From positions 124,001 through 188,000 of the forward strand of contig NZ_JAHXRW010000005.1 of the NCBI RefSeq assembly GCF_019429625.1: a stretch of 64,000 nt of DNA. Direction: 5' to 3'. The position numbers and the translations under genes were made by a program. Every line of letters begins with the position of its first letter. Within the stretch, counting starts at the first letter, position 1. This DNA is from Celeribacter sp. PS-C1 (GTDB taxonomy: Bacteria > Pseudomonadota > Alphaproteobacteria > Rhodobacterales > Rhodobacteraceae). A model generated the notes under the pieces. The model was not told the origin of the DNA and searched no databases. It was given only the letters and a program-made list of their open reading frames with translations. This document shows, piece after piece, positions 9,815 through 17,213 of this stretch.

Positions 9815-11053
9815 ATGACAGATCGCCTCCCTCCCGTCTCTCTTGCGCGCATTCGTCCAGCTTTCTTTGATGTGTCCATCTGGCTGCCGATATTGTTCGC
9901 GACGGTCACTTTTCCTTTATTGCAGCTTTCTAGAAATAGAGCGGGTGAGATCGATGGCAGCGTAAGCTTTGCGTATGCGGCTTCGATCTATTTGGCACTT
10001 GTATGCCTGTCCGTAATCATCGTGCGACATACAAGAATTCTCAAAAGCTTTTTCAAACCCTCGGACTTGCTGTTGCTCCTGTTTTTTGGCGTCGCAGTTC
10101 TTCAGGTCTTTGCGATTGAAAAAACATCCATTCTCTTGAATATCATTGTTTTTATCGGAGCAGGATTTGCTATTCGCGCGCTCGGGTATTCGGAAAGAGT
10201 ACGAAAATCTTTCGTCTACAGCAGTCTAATGCTCTGTGCGTTTATCGTTGCTGCATATGTTCTTAAAGGCCCACCGGTTGACCGCTGGCTCGGTGGCATC
10301 CATCCAAATGTCTTTGCCGCTGCATGCGTTGCTATGGTTGCATTGTCTTTCTTCGGCCCGCGTTGGTGGAGCGATTTGGCGCTGGCCATTGCCCTAGTCT
10401 CAGCTTTGGGGGTCAGCAGTAGATATGCAATCGTAACCTGCATTTTGCTCTATGTGCTTTTATGGTCCTTCAATTTTAGGCAAATCGGGCCCTTGCGTCT
10501 ATTCGCACTCATGGCGTTGCCCTGCATCCTAGTCTTCGATCTTTTGTTCAATCAGGCGAATTCGATACTTGGCGATGCATTGAAGCTCTATGATTCCTCG
10601 CGTGGGATCTCGAGCGGCCTAAGTGGGCGAGATGGGCATTGGAGCTATTTCCTCCCACAATTCACAGAAAGGCCGCTGATCGGTTACGGGTTCAGAAATC
10701 GCGGCGCCTATTATGGTGCGCACAATGGCTTTCTCGATGTTTTCCTTCAAATGGGACTGCTCGGCGGGGTGTCCTTTTTTCTGTTCGTCCTCCTGCGGTT
10801 CAAAGAGCTCTGGAGGGAGGCGCAATCTTCAGCCCCGGGTGCGATGAAAGGCCGCCTGTTTTCCATTCTGACGGCGCTGGTCATAGGTGCACAGTTGCAG
10901 CCGCAGTTCATCAACTTTGGAGATCCATTCGGCATCATGGTGATGATCTGTCTTTTCTCGCGGCGAAGGCTTGAAGCTGACATGGAGGCAAGTTCGGCTC
11001 CTCTACTCGCGAGAAAGCGGCCCAGACTCAAACTCGCAAATCTTTATTTCTGA
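9815..11053 (+). CDS. wzy: Wzy-like O-antigen polymerase/ligase family protein
   Basis: This is a 412-residue polytopic membrane protein with roughly ten to twelve hydrophobic segments and a periplasmic loop near residues 255-300 containing RDGHWSYFLP and RPLIGYGFRNRGAYYGAHNGFLD. That layout and the GYGF...HNGFLD pattern are typical of the O-antigen polymerase/ligase (Wzy_C) superfamily, so the protein probably joins repeat units in the periplasm. Its first half is clearly A+T-richer than the neighbouring genes, common for polymerase genes exchanged between strains. Wzy and WaaL-type ligases cannot be told apart by sequence; the place next to wzx favours Wzy. Confidence 0.8.
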   Translation: MTDRLPPVSLARIRPAFFDVSIWLPILFATVTFPLLQLSRNRAGEIDGSVSFAYAASIYLALVCLSVIIVRHTRILKSFFKPSDLLLLLFFGVAVLQVFAIEKTSILLNIIVFIGAGFAIRALGYSERVRKSFVYSSLMLCAFIVAAYVLKGPPVDRWLGGIHPNVFAAACVAMVALSFFGPRWWSDLALAIALVSALGVSSRYAIVTCILLYVLLWSFNFRQIGPLRLFALMALPCILVFDLLFNQANSILGDALKLYDSSRGISSGLSGRDGHWSYFLPQFTERPLIGYGFRNRGAYYGAHNGFLDVFLQMGLLGGVSFFLFVLLRFKELWREAQSSAPGAMKGRLFSILTALVIGAQLQPQFINFGDPFGIMVMICLFSRRRLEADMEASSAPLLARKRPRLKLANLYF

Positions 11054-11061
11054 GGATCAGG

Positions 11062-12204
11062 ATGCAGCACAAAATCACCTTCCTCTGGGACAACTTCGGT
11101 CCGCTTCACATCGACCGCATCGACGCCTGTGCGCGGCTTCTCGAGGGGCGTTATCACGTCAGTGGAATTGAAATCTGCGGCGAGAGTTATGCCTATGATT
11201 GGCGCACCGGGGACGAAGGCGCGTTTGAGAGAAAAACCCTGTTTTCAGGTACAAATTTGCGCTCGCTGAAATTCTGGCCGTTCTTGAAGGCGTTAATCCG
11301 TACCAGCAAAGGGGACAAAGGCGCGCATTATGTGATGTGTCATTGGAACGAGCCCGCCATCTTCGCGTTTGCTTGCTGGCTGCGCCTTAGGGGGCGAAGG
11401 GTTTACACGATGGGGTGCTCGAAATTCGATGACAAGCCGCGCAAGCTGAGGGGAGAGGTTCTCAAAAGCCTGATGTTTCTGCCCTATCATGGCGCCATCG
11501 GGTCGGGAAAACGCAGTCGCGATTATTTCCGGTTTCTCGGGGTCGCCCAAACCCATGTCGTCGGGGAATATAACACGGTGTCTCAGGACCGCATTCGCGC
11601 CCAGGCCGGTTACGGTCCGATGACGGAGGCGACGCCGGATGAAGGCCCCGCATTTGGTGAACGCGATTTCCTCTGTGTGGCGCGTCTGGTTGAAAAAAAG
11701 AACCTTCCGAATTTGCTCGACGCCTTTGCGCTCTATTGTCAGAGCACGGACAGGCCACGCCAATTGCGGTTTTGTGGGTCTGGCCCCTTGGAAGACATGC
11801 TTAAAGCGCGGGCGCAGGAGCTCGGGATAGAACCTTATGTGTCTTTCGAAGGGTTCCTGCAAACGGAAGACATCTCAAAATTGATGTCGAAGGCACTGGC
11901 ACTTTTGTTGCCAAGCTATGAAGAGCAATTCGGAAATGTCGTGCCTGAAGCGCAGTCTTTTGGGCTGCCGGTCCTGATTTCCGATAACGCGGGGGCACGA
12001 GATCGGCTTGTTCTGAGTGGTAAGACCGGGTTCGTGGTCGAGCCCGACAACCGCGAGGGCATGGCGTATTTTCTGGATCAATTGGCGTCCTCTTCAGATG
12101 CTTGGCGTAGACTGCGTGTGGCCGCCTTTGAAGTGGCGCCCCTTGGCGACGCCATGCGATTTGCCGAGGGCGTGGAAGAGTTGGTTGACCGAGGTAAGGG
12201 GTAA
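11062..12204 (+). CDS. GT4-family glycosyltransferase
   Basis: This is a 380-residue cytoplasmic glycosyltransferase with a GT-B fold. The first domain opens with ITFLWDNFGPLHIDRIDAC, and the second contains FLCVARLVEKKNLPNLLDAF (about 203-222), RFCGSGPLEDML (about 239-250) and the E-x7-E donor motif in LLPSYEEQFGNVVPEAQSFG (about 286-305). The latter is the catalytic signature of GT4 enzymes that transfer from nucleotide sugars. It begins 8 bases after wzy and ends 3 bases before the next glycosyltransferase, so it is part of the same operon. The donor and acceptor are unknown. Confidence 0.85.
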   Translation: MQHKITFLWDNFGPLHIDRIDACARLLEGRYHVSGIEICGESYAYDWRTGDEGAFERKTLFSGTNLRSLKFWPFLKALIRTSKGDKGAHYVMCHWNEPAIFAFACWLRLRGRRVYTMGCSKFDDKPRKLRGEVLKSLMFLPYHGAIGSGKRSRDYFRFLGVAQTHVVGEYNTVSQDRIRAQAGYGPMTEATPDEGPAFGERDFLCVARLVEKKNLPNLLDAFALYCQSTDRPRQLRFCGSGPLEDMLKARAQELGIEPYVSFEGFLQTEDISKLMSKALALLLPSYEEQFGNVVPEAQSFGLPVLISDNAGARDRLVLSGKTGFVVEPDNREGMAYFLDQLASSSDAWRRLRVAAFEVAPLGDAMRFAEGVEELVDRGKG

Positions 12205-12207
12205 GTC

Positions 12208-13395
12208 ATGCGCATTCTGCATCTCATTGCATCGGTCAATCCGAAAGGCGGCGGGCCGATTGAATATGCTCGGATGATGTCGGAGGCGCACAAGCGCATG
12301 GGCCATGCGCCGGCATTTGTGACCTTGGATGCTGCGGATGCGCCTTGGGTCAAGGCGTTTGAGTTTCCTGTTTTGGCCGCGGGGTCTCGCCGGCGCGGAT
12401 TAAACGCGATCAGGCGGTACCATGCTGCGGTTGCTGAGGCTGCAAAAGATGCAGACGTGGCCGTGATCCACGGGTTGTGGAATGTCGCGACGTTTGCGGG
12501 GCTTTCGGCTCTCAATGCCCAAAACATTCCTTGGGTCACGTTCAGCCACGGGATGCTTGATCCCTATTTTCGCGATCTGAAGCCCGTCAAACATTGGCTG
12601 AAACAAGCCGTTTGGACGGCGGCGCAGGGCAGGGCGCTGAGCGGGTCCTATCGCGTGCTTTTCACATGTGATGAAGAACAGCGGCTTGCCGAAAATGCCT
12701 TCTGGGGACATCAGACCTACCGCAGCAAAGTTGTGGCGTTCTGTGCAACAGATCTGTCTTTGCTCCTTGAAAACCCGGAGGCCGATTTCGAGGCGTTTCA
12801 GGCACAGGTTCCGGCGCTTGGCGCGCGCCGCTACCTTCTTTTTCTGAGCCGCATCCATCCGAAAAAGGCTTGCGACAACCTGATCAAGGCCTTCGCGTCG
12901 ATTGCGACAGATTATGGAGATGTCGATCTCGTTTTTGCGGGGCCGGACCAGACCGGATGGCAAAAAGATTTGCAGCAGCTTGCGCAAGACTGTGGGGTCG
13001 AAGCGCGCGTGCACTGGGCGGGGATGACGTCCGGCGCACAAAAGGCGGCGGCCTTTGCCAATGCGCTGGCTTTCACGCTTCCATCTCATCAGGAGAATTT
13101 TGGCATCGTTGTCGCAGAGGCCCTGTCGACGCGAACGCCGGTCCTCATTTCCAAGAAGGTGAACATCTGGAAAGAGATCGTTCAGGATCATGCCGGATTG
13201 GCGTGTGACGACACCGTAGAGAGCACATCCCGGATGCTGCGCAATTTCTTAGCTTTGTCAGATGAGGGGCGTGCAGAGATCAGAGCTGCGACACGTCCCT
13301 GTTATGAAAGACGCTTTTCCGTCGCCGCCGGGGCACAGGACCTCGAAGCCGTCTTGTCCGACGCCATAGCTGCCGCATCGGAGGGGGCATCATGA
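12208..13395 (+). CDS. GT4-family glycosyltransferase
   Basis: This is a 395-residue GT-B glycosyltransferase. The N-terminus HLIASVNPKGGGPIEY has the glycine-rich acceptor loop, FSHGMLDPYFRDLKPVKHW lies near residue 111, and FLSRIHPKKACDNLIKAF lies near 210. The E-x7-E motif is in LPSHQENFGIVVAEALSTRT around 290-309. This subtype ('HGMLDPY') is common in exopolysaccharide loci. It overlaps the next gene by 4 bases (ATGA), which suggests translational coupling. The substrate is unknown. Confidence 0.87.
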   Translation: MRILHLIASVNPKGGGPIEYARMMSEAHKRMGHAPAFVTLDAADAPWVKAFEFPVLAAGSRRRGLNAIRRYHAAVAEAAKDADVAVIHGLWNVATFAGLSALNAQNIPWVTFSHGMLDPYFRDLKPVKHWLKQAVWTAAQGRALSGSYRVLFTCDEEQRLAENAFWGHQTYRSKVVAFCATDLSLLLENPEADFEAFQAQVPALGARRYLLFLSRIHPKKACDNLIKAFASIATDYGDVDLVFAGPDQTGWQKDLQQLAQDCGVEARVHWAGMTSGAQKAAAFANALAFTLPSHQENFGIVVAEALSTRTPVLISKKVNIWKEIVQDHAGLACDDTVESTSRMLRNFLALSDEGRAEIRAATRPCYERRFSVAAGAQDLEAVLSDAIAAASEGAS

Positions 13396-14294
13396 CACAA
13401 ACCATCACCGCCATCATCCTCACCTTTAACGAAGAACAGCATATCGAACGGTGTATCCGGTCGCTGGACGGCGTTGCTGAGCGGATCTGCGTGATCGACA
13501 GTTTCTCGGCGGACCGCACCACGGAAATTGCCAAAAGCCTTGGGGCAGAGGTCGTGCAAAATCCGTGGAAGAACTACGCGACCCAATTTCAGTTCGGGCT
13601 GGAGACCTGCGATATCACCTCTGAATGGACAATGCGCATCGATGCGGATGAGTATCTGGAAGAGGGGCTGAGGGCCGCTCTGAAGACATGGCTTGCGACG
13701 CCGAAAGAGGCTGTGAATGCGCTGTATCTGCGCCGCAAGATGATCTTTCTCGGACGCCCCATCACCCATGGTTTTTTCTACCCGGCGATGATGCTTAGGG
13801 TCTGGCGCACGGGCGCAGGCCGGATCGAGCAGCGCTGGATGGACGAGCATGTCATCGTCGACAGCGTGCAAAGCGAAACGGTTGAGGGCGGTGATCTCGT
13901 GGATCACAATCTCAACGATCTCACCTGGTGGGTTGCCAAGCACAACGGTTACGCGACGCGTGAGGTCTATGACATGGTGGAAATCATGGAGCGGGACCGA
14001 GCAACGAAAGACGCCGGGATGGAGAAAATGACCGGCCAGGCGGCACGCAAACGCTGGCTCAAGGAAAAGGTTTATTCCCGCATTCCATCAACTCTGCGGG
14101 CGAGTCTGTACTTTGTCTATCGGTATGTTTTGGGGCGCGGTTTTCTGGATGGGAAGGAGGGATTTTTCTTTCATTTTCTTCAGGCCTATTGGTACCGCAC
14201 CCTCGTCGAAGCCAAGTTGTTGGAGCTTCAGAAAATCGCCGCGGGCAAGGCTATGACGCCGTATGAGTATTTGAAATCGGAAAATATTCTTTAG
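13392..14294 (+). CDS. GT2-family glycosyltransferase
   Basis: This is a 300-residue glycosyltransferase with a GT-A fold. TITAIILTFNEEQHIERCI opens the protein and is the standard GT2 nucleotide-binding strand. IDSFSADRTTEIA follows near 36-48, and MRIDADEYLE near 77-86 holds the DxD metal motif. The WaaE/KdtX-like subgroup has this length and order, but assignment to lipopolysaccharide-core synthesis would be a guess here. It is the last gene of the rightward set and ends 23 bases before the convergent sulfotransferase gene. Confidence 0.87.
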   Translation: MTQTITAIILTFNEEQHIERCIRSLDGVAERICVIDSFSADRTTEIAKSLGAEVVQNPWKNYATQFQFGLETCDITSEWTMRIDADEYLEEGLRAALKTWLATPKEAVNALYLRRKMIFLGRPITHGFFYPAMMLRVWRTGAGRIEQRWMDEHVIVDSVQSETVEGGDLVDHNLNDLTWWVAKHNGYATREVYDMVEIMERDRATKDAGMEKMTGQAARKRWLKEKVYSRIPSTLRASLYFVYRYVLGRGFLDGKEGFFFHFLQAYWYRTLVEAKLLELQKIAAGKAMTPYEYLKSENIL

Positions 14295-14317
14295 CCTGAG
14301 TGCAAGAAGGCCGATCC

Positions 14318-15163
14318 CTAGACCTCATATCCAAGAAACGCGAGGCTCCTGCCTGCGATCTTTTTGTATTCCGCGATTTCCTCCGGCGTCATTTCGGTCC
14401 GCCAGCGTCCGACCGTGGCCGGTGTGATCGCCTGCCCGAGACGCTCAAACGCCTTTTCACCTGCGCGTTTGTCGTCGCTGGCCTGAGAAGGATGCAATTG
14501 TGTCTCAAGTTCTGGCTCGAGGCCGAGGAAACGGCAGATGTCACTGAGTTGGCGTTCAGGAGAGGCCGTGAACTCCTCATACCGCACAAGTTTCACACGG
14601 TTGGCACCCTCCTTCAAATTCATGAGCGGAAAGACGCAGGCGTTGTAATAGGCTGCGTGGCTTGAGAGGACGTTCGCTTGCGGAATGTTCTGGGCGGATC
14701 GGCCCGAGCAAAGTGTGTCACGCCCATCTCGCACCACGAACACCACTTTCGCCTCGGGCATACGGTTTAGGATGTAGGCCAGATTGCGCGCGTGCTGCGG
14801 TGTCTTTTCAACAATCCAGCTGTCTTCGGGTCTGTCCGGGAAAGATCGTCGGTGAAGGAGATCGAAAAACCCGATCAAAGAGCGGCTGTCGGCGAGCGCG
14901 CTTTTGTAAATCTCTTCCGGCACATAGTCCGCAAACCGGGAATAGTCGAAAATCGGGCGAGGTGAGACGATGTTGGTTTCGAGCGGAAACCCGAATACTT
15001 TCGAGTGGTTCAGGATCAACCTCTGGAGCAGAGTTGTGCCCGACCGAGGTGGCCCCATAACAAAGACCGTTTTAAGATCACTGGTCTCGGACGCATACCA
15101 TCTCACGGCGGTTTTCAGCATGAAATCGGGGCGTTTGAGATATGATTTTACGACGGGGTGCAT
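14318..15163 (-). CDS. Sulfotransferase (PAPS-dependent, Sulfotransfer_3-like)
   Basis: This protein of about 281 residues is predicted to transfer sulfate from PAPS. The 5'-phosphosulfate loop VMGPPRSGTTLLQR lies at 35-48 and a 3'-phosphate-binding-type segment KVVFVVRDGRDTLCSG follows about 110 residues later. ATG 15163 is chosen because AGAGAG precedes it by about 7 bases and because the upstream alternative at 15226 adds an atypical leader. The gene is last in a leftward set with the WcaF-like acetyltransferase and two spike genes. Its place in a polysaccharide locus suggests sulfation of the polymer, which is inference; small-molecule or protein targets are also possible. Confidence 0.85.
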   Translation of the reverse strand: MHPVVKSYLKRPDFMLKTAVRWYASETSDLKTVFVMGPPRSGTTLLQRLILNHSKVFGFPLETNIVSPRPIFDYSRFADYVPEEIYKSALADSRSLIGFFDLLHRRSFPDRPEDSWIVEKTPQHARNLAYILNRMPEAKVVFVVRDGRDTLCSGRSAQNIPQANVLSSHAAYYNACVFPLMNLKEGANRVKLVRYEEFTASPERQLSDICRFLGLEPELETQLHPSQASDDKRAGEKAFERLGQAITPATVGRWRTEMTPEEIAEYKKIAGRSLAFLGYEV

Positions 15164-15279
15164 TTTAACTCTCTGATTTGAGGGCAAACCGGTACCAACC
15201 TGACAGGATAAAAATAGCAGGTTCAAAGCTGGATGTCCCTCATGAGGCCGTCCCCAGTCACCACTTTATTCTAGGATGC

Positions 15280-15873
15280 TTATTTGTTGGGATCAAAGTC
15301 TCGGGTTTTAACCTTTTGAGCGGGATTTCCCGCATAAACGCCCCAAGGTTCCAGAACGCCAGAGACAACTGAGCGGGCGCCAACGACACATCCTTCGGAG
15401 ACAACACAGCCGGGTGAAACGAAGGCTTCTGCACAAACCCAGGCCCGCGCTCCAATCTCGATCGGGCGTGTCACAAGCGGATTTGTCGCGCGCGTGTAGT
15501 CATGCGTTCCGCCGCAAAGAAACGCACGTTGTGAGACAATTGCGCCTTCGCCCAGTGAAATCCGGGCCATATTGTAGCATTCTACGCCATCTGCCAGCAC
15601 CGAATTGGCTGCCATTTCGAGGTTCGGAGGATACCAGATTTTGGCCCCGCCTCGGACGGAGGCCTGCGGATGGACCTGCGCCCCAAAGAGGCGCAAAAGC
15701 AGCAAACGCCACCGGCGAAGTTGCGGTGGCGTCCAGCTGGCGAAGAGGAGCCAGACCGCACGGAACAAAACCCGTATCAGTTTGTGTCGTAGCGGAAAAT
15801 TGGCCGCGTTCCTGCGAGAAATAATCTCATCGGGGATTGCTGATGTGCTGGGGTGTGGCTGTCGGTCGGACAT
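15280..15873 (-). CDS. wcaF: WcaF-like putative colanic acid acetyltransferase
   Basis: This is a 197-residue left-handed beta-helix (hexapeptide-repeat) acyltransferase. The N-terminal helical part (LIRVLFRAVWLLFASWTPP and RRWRLLLLRLFGAQVHPQA) and the repeats IGARAWVCAEAFVSPGCV, with GAVVGARSVV-like turns, match WcaF and related O-acetyltransferases. It would place O-acetyl groups on the polysaccharide using acetyl-CoA in the cytoplasm. ATG 15873 has a GGAGAG ribosome site; a frame starting at 15900 lacks one. It lies 55 bases downstream of the spike-fibre candidate and 116 bases upstream of the sulfotransferase. Confidence 0.83.
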   Translation of the reverse strand: MSDRQPHPSTSAIPDEIISRRNAANFPLRHKLIRVLFRAVWLLFASWTPPQLRRWRLLLLRLFGAQVHPQASVRGGAKIWYPPNLEMAANSVLADGVECYNMARISLGEGAIVSQRAFLCGGTHDYTRATNPLVTRPIEIGARAWVCAEAFVSPGCVVSEGCVVGARSVVSGVLEPWGVYAGNPAQKVKTRDFDPNK

Positions 15874-15928
15874 GAACTCTCCGCTTTCACAAGGCGCCAC
15901 CTCATTTGTACAAGGCCGCCGACAAAGC

Positions 15929-16702
15929 TCAACTGTTCATTTGCTCTTCAAGCCAGTCGATGACCAAGGACGCGTCATCGGCACCTGTTTCAGCGTAGAC
16001 CCCTCCATAGAACTTGAAATTCCCAAAGCCGTCGCGCCCGCCCTGTGTCCCCCGACCCATGCGCAGCTGTTTGGTCGGGGCCGAGTAAATGTGGTCATTG
16101 CCCAACAGGCTAGTTTGCCCGCTGAGATAGGCAAAGCTATCGGCACCCGTAAACATGGCCATAACGACCGGAGACAAGGGTAACTGAAGTTCAAAGTCCC
16201 GACGTTCCACGCCGGACGCGCTGTTGGAAAGTCCAAGCGCTTCGCCGCTCAAAGCCCCACTCTCCCAGCCAACGGATACGCCGCCGCTCTGGTAATTCGC
16301 GTCCGACATAATGCTGCCGTTTCCTGCAGGGACAGAGAGCATTTCAAACGCCGCTGCCAAGATCACCGAGGACGAGGTCGTCGCGATAAGACCTGATGAC
16401 TGGAGAAAGTCGTTCACGCCGTCTGTGGTCAGCCAATGTTTGCTGCCGTTGGTGTGATAGACAGGCCGCGCCGAGGCCGTCGCTTGCGTCAAATGATACC
16501 CGTTCCCGCTCTTGTCGCGCATTGCCCCGACGGGGGTGCCGCTCGTTGTGACGGGGATCATCATGGCAGCATCTTGAAACAAGGTTGAAAGATCGCCTGG
16601 ATCATACCATGCGACAAGCCCGCTCAAGTCTGTCGGGGAAAAACTGGCTGAGGTGCGCTGTCGCAGAGCACACCCGATGAGCCCAAAATCCAGTCCAAGC
16701 AT
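15929..16702 (-). CDS. Probable GTA/phage head-spike fibre protein (LamG-like)
   Basis: This is a 257-residue protein with no signal peptide or membrane segment. SFSPTDLSGLVAWYDPGDLSTLF-like opening residues (about 20-42) and the DKSGNGYHLTQATASARP segment (about 63-80) are typical of phage and bacterial jelly-roll (LamG/concanavalin-like) receptor-binding proteins. Its start lies 4 bases after the spike-base gene, with a GAGGT ribosome site. In Rhodobacter capsulatus the spike-base gene rcc01079 is followed by a fibre gene, rcc01080, and position and fold type suggest the same role here. I cannot show homology to rcc01080 without an alignment, so the fibre assignment is inference. Confidence 0.55.
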   Translation of the reverse strand: MLGLDFGLIGCALRQRTSASFSPTDLSGLVAWYDPGDLSTLFQDAAMMIPVTTSGTPVGAMRDKSGNGYHLTQATASARPVYHTNGSKHWLTTDGVNDFLQSSGLIATTSSSVILAAAFEMLSVPAGNGSIMSDANYQSGGVSVGWESGALSGEALGLSNSASGVERRDFELQLPLSPVVMAMFTGADSFAYLSGQTSLLGNDHIYSAPTKQLRMGRGTQGGRDGFGNFKFYGGVYAETGADDASLVIDWLEEQMNS

Positions 16703-16706
16703 GTGG

Positions 16707-16973
16707 TTACCTCACCATAAAGGCGTGGATGCCCGAGGCAGTCGTTCCGGTCGCGTTAACGCGGCGAACCCCGACCGGAAGAATGGCAAAATCGGCGACA
16801 GTGACCGTCCGATTCTCCCCTTTTTGCGTGACAATCGACAGCGTGCCCGCGCCTTCGACATAAAGCGCAACGGCGACCGTGTCGAAATCCACGCTGTCGG
16901 AAGGCGTGACCGGACTGAGATCGGTGGCCGGGCCATTCAGGGAGGGGGCGCGGTTCTTGAAGGGGTCAGACAT
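16707..16973 (-). CDS. GTA head-spike base protein, RCAP_Rcc01079-like
   Basis: This is an 88-residue protein whose pattern (MSDPFKNRAPSLNGPATD, then PSDSVDFDTVAVALYVEGAG, then RRVNATGTTASGIHA) matches the spike-base protein family named after Rhodobacter capsulatus rcc01079. In R. capsulatus this protein anchors head spikes on the gene transfer agent particle, and the spikes bind the capsule. ATG 16973 is chosen over 16991 because AAAGGA lies 6 bases upstream and the family begins MSDPF. The gene is isolated from any visible head or tail genes. Divergent transcription from yjbH leaves a 240-base promoter region. Family recognition is from memory of its pattern, not a search. Confidence 0.78.
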   Translation of the reverse strand: MSDPFKNRAPSLNGPATDLSPVTPSDSVDFDTVAVALYVEGAGTLSIVTQKGENRTVTVADFAILPVGVRRVNATGTTASGIHAFMVR

Positions 16974-17213
16974 GGTGGATCCTTTGCTCATTGTTCAGGC
17001 CAAGCACATCGCAAGCCGAGACTTCGATGCGGTTCGCCAAAGAGCTAAAGAAAATCCTTTATCAAATCTGAAAACGAGCGCGCGCTGGCCGTGCAACACG
17101 CTGCAATTCAGACACAGATCAAAATGGATATGAAATTCAACCTAAGGTTGGGCTTCACAAGGGCACTTTATCATCTATGCTGCATTGCAACATCATCACG
17201 CGCAGGTGGAGCC
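16974..17213. promoter_or_regulatory. Divergent region between spike genes and yjbH, with 13-base palindrome
   Basis: If yjbH starts at GTG 17214, this region holds the promoters for both directions. It contains a perfect inverted repeat, CAACCT-A-AGGTTG, at 17138-17150, a plausible operator. Upstream in-frame starts for yjbH at 17091 (GTG), 17124 and 17130 (ATG) lie inside it, so the true boundary is uncertain. No other coding potential was seen. Confidence 0.45.

Noticed and set aside
15929-16973. Remnant prophage
   Set aside because: Only two phage-like genes are present, with no integrase, capsid, terminase or lysis genes and no attachment repeats seen. A GTA-spike origin explains them better.
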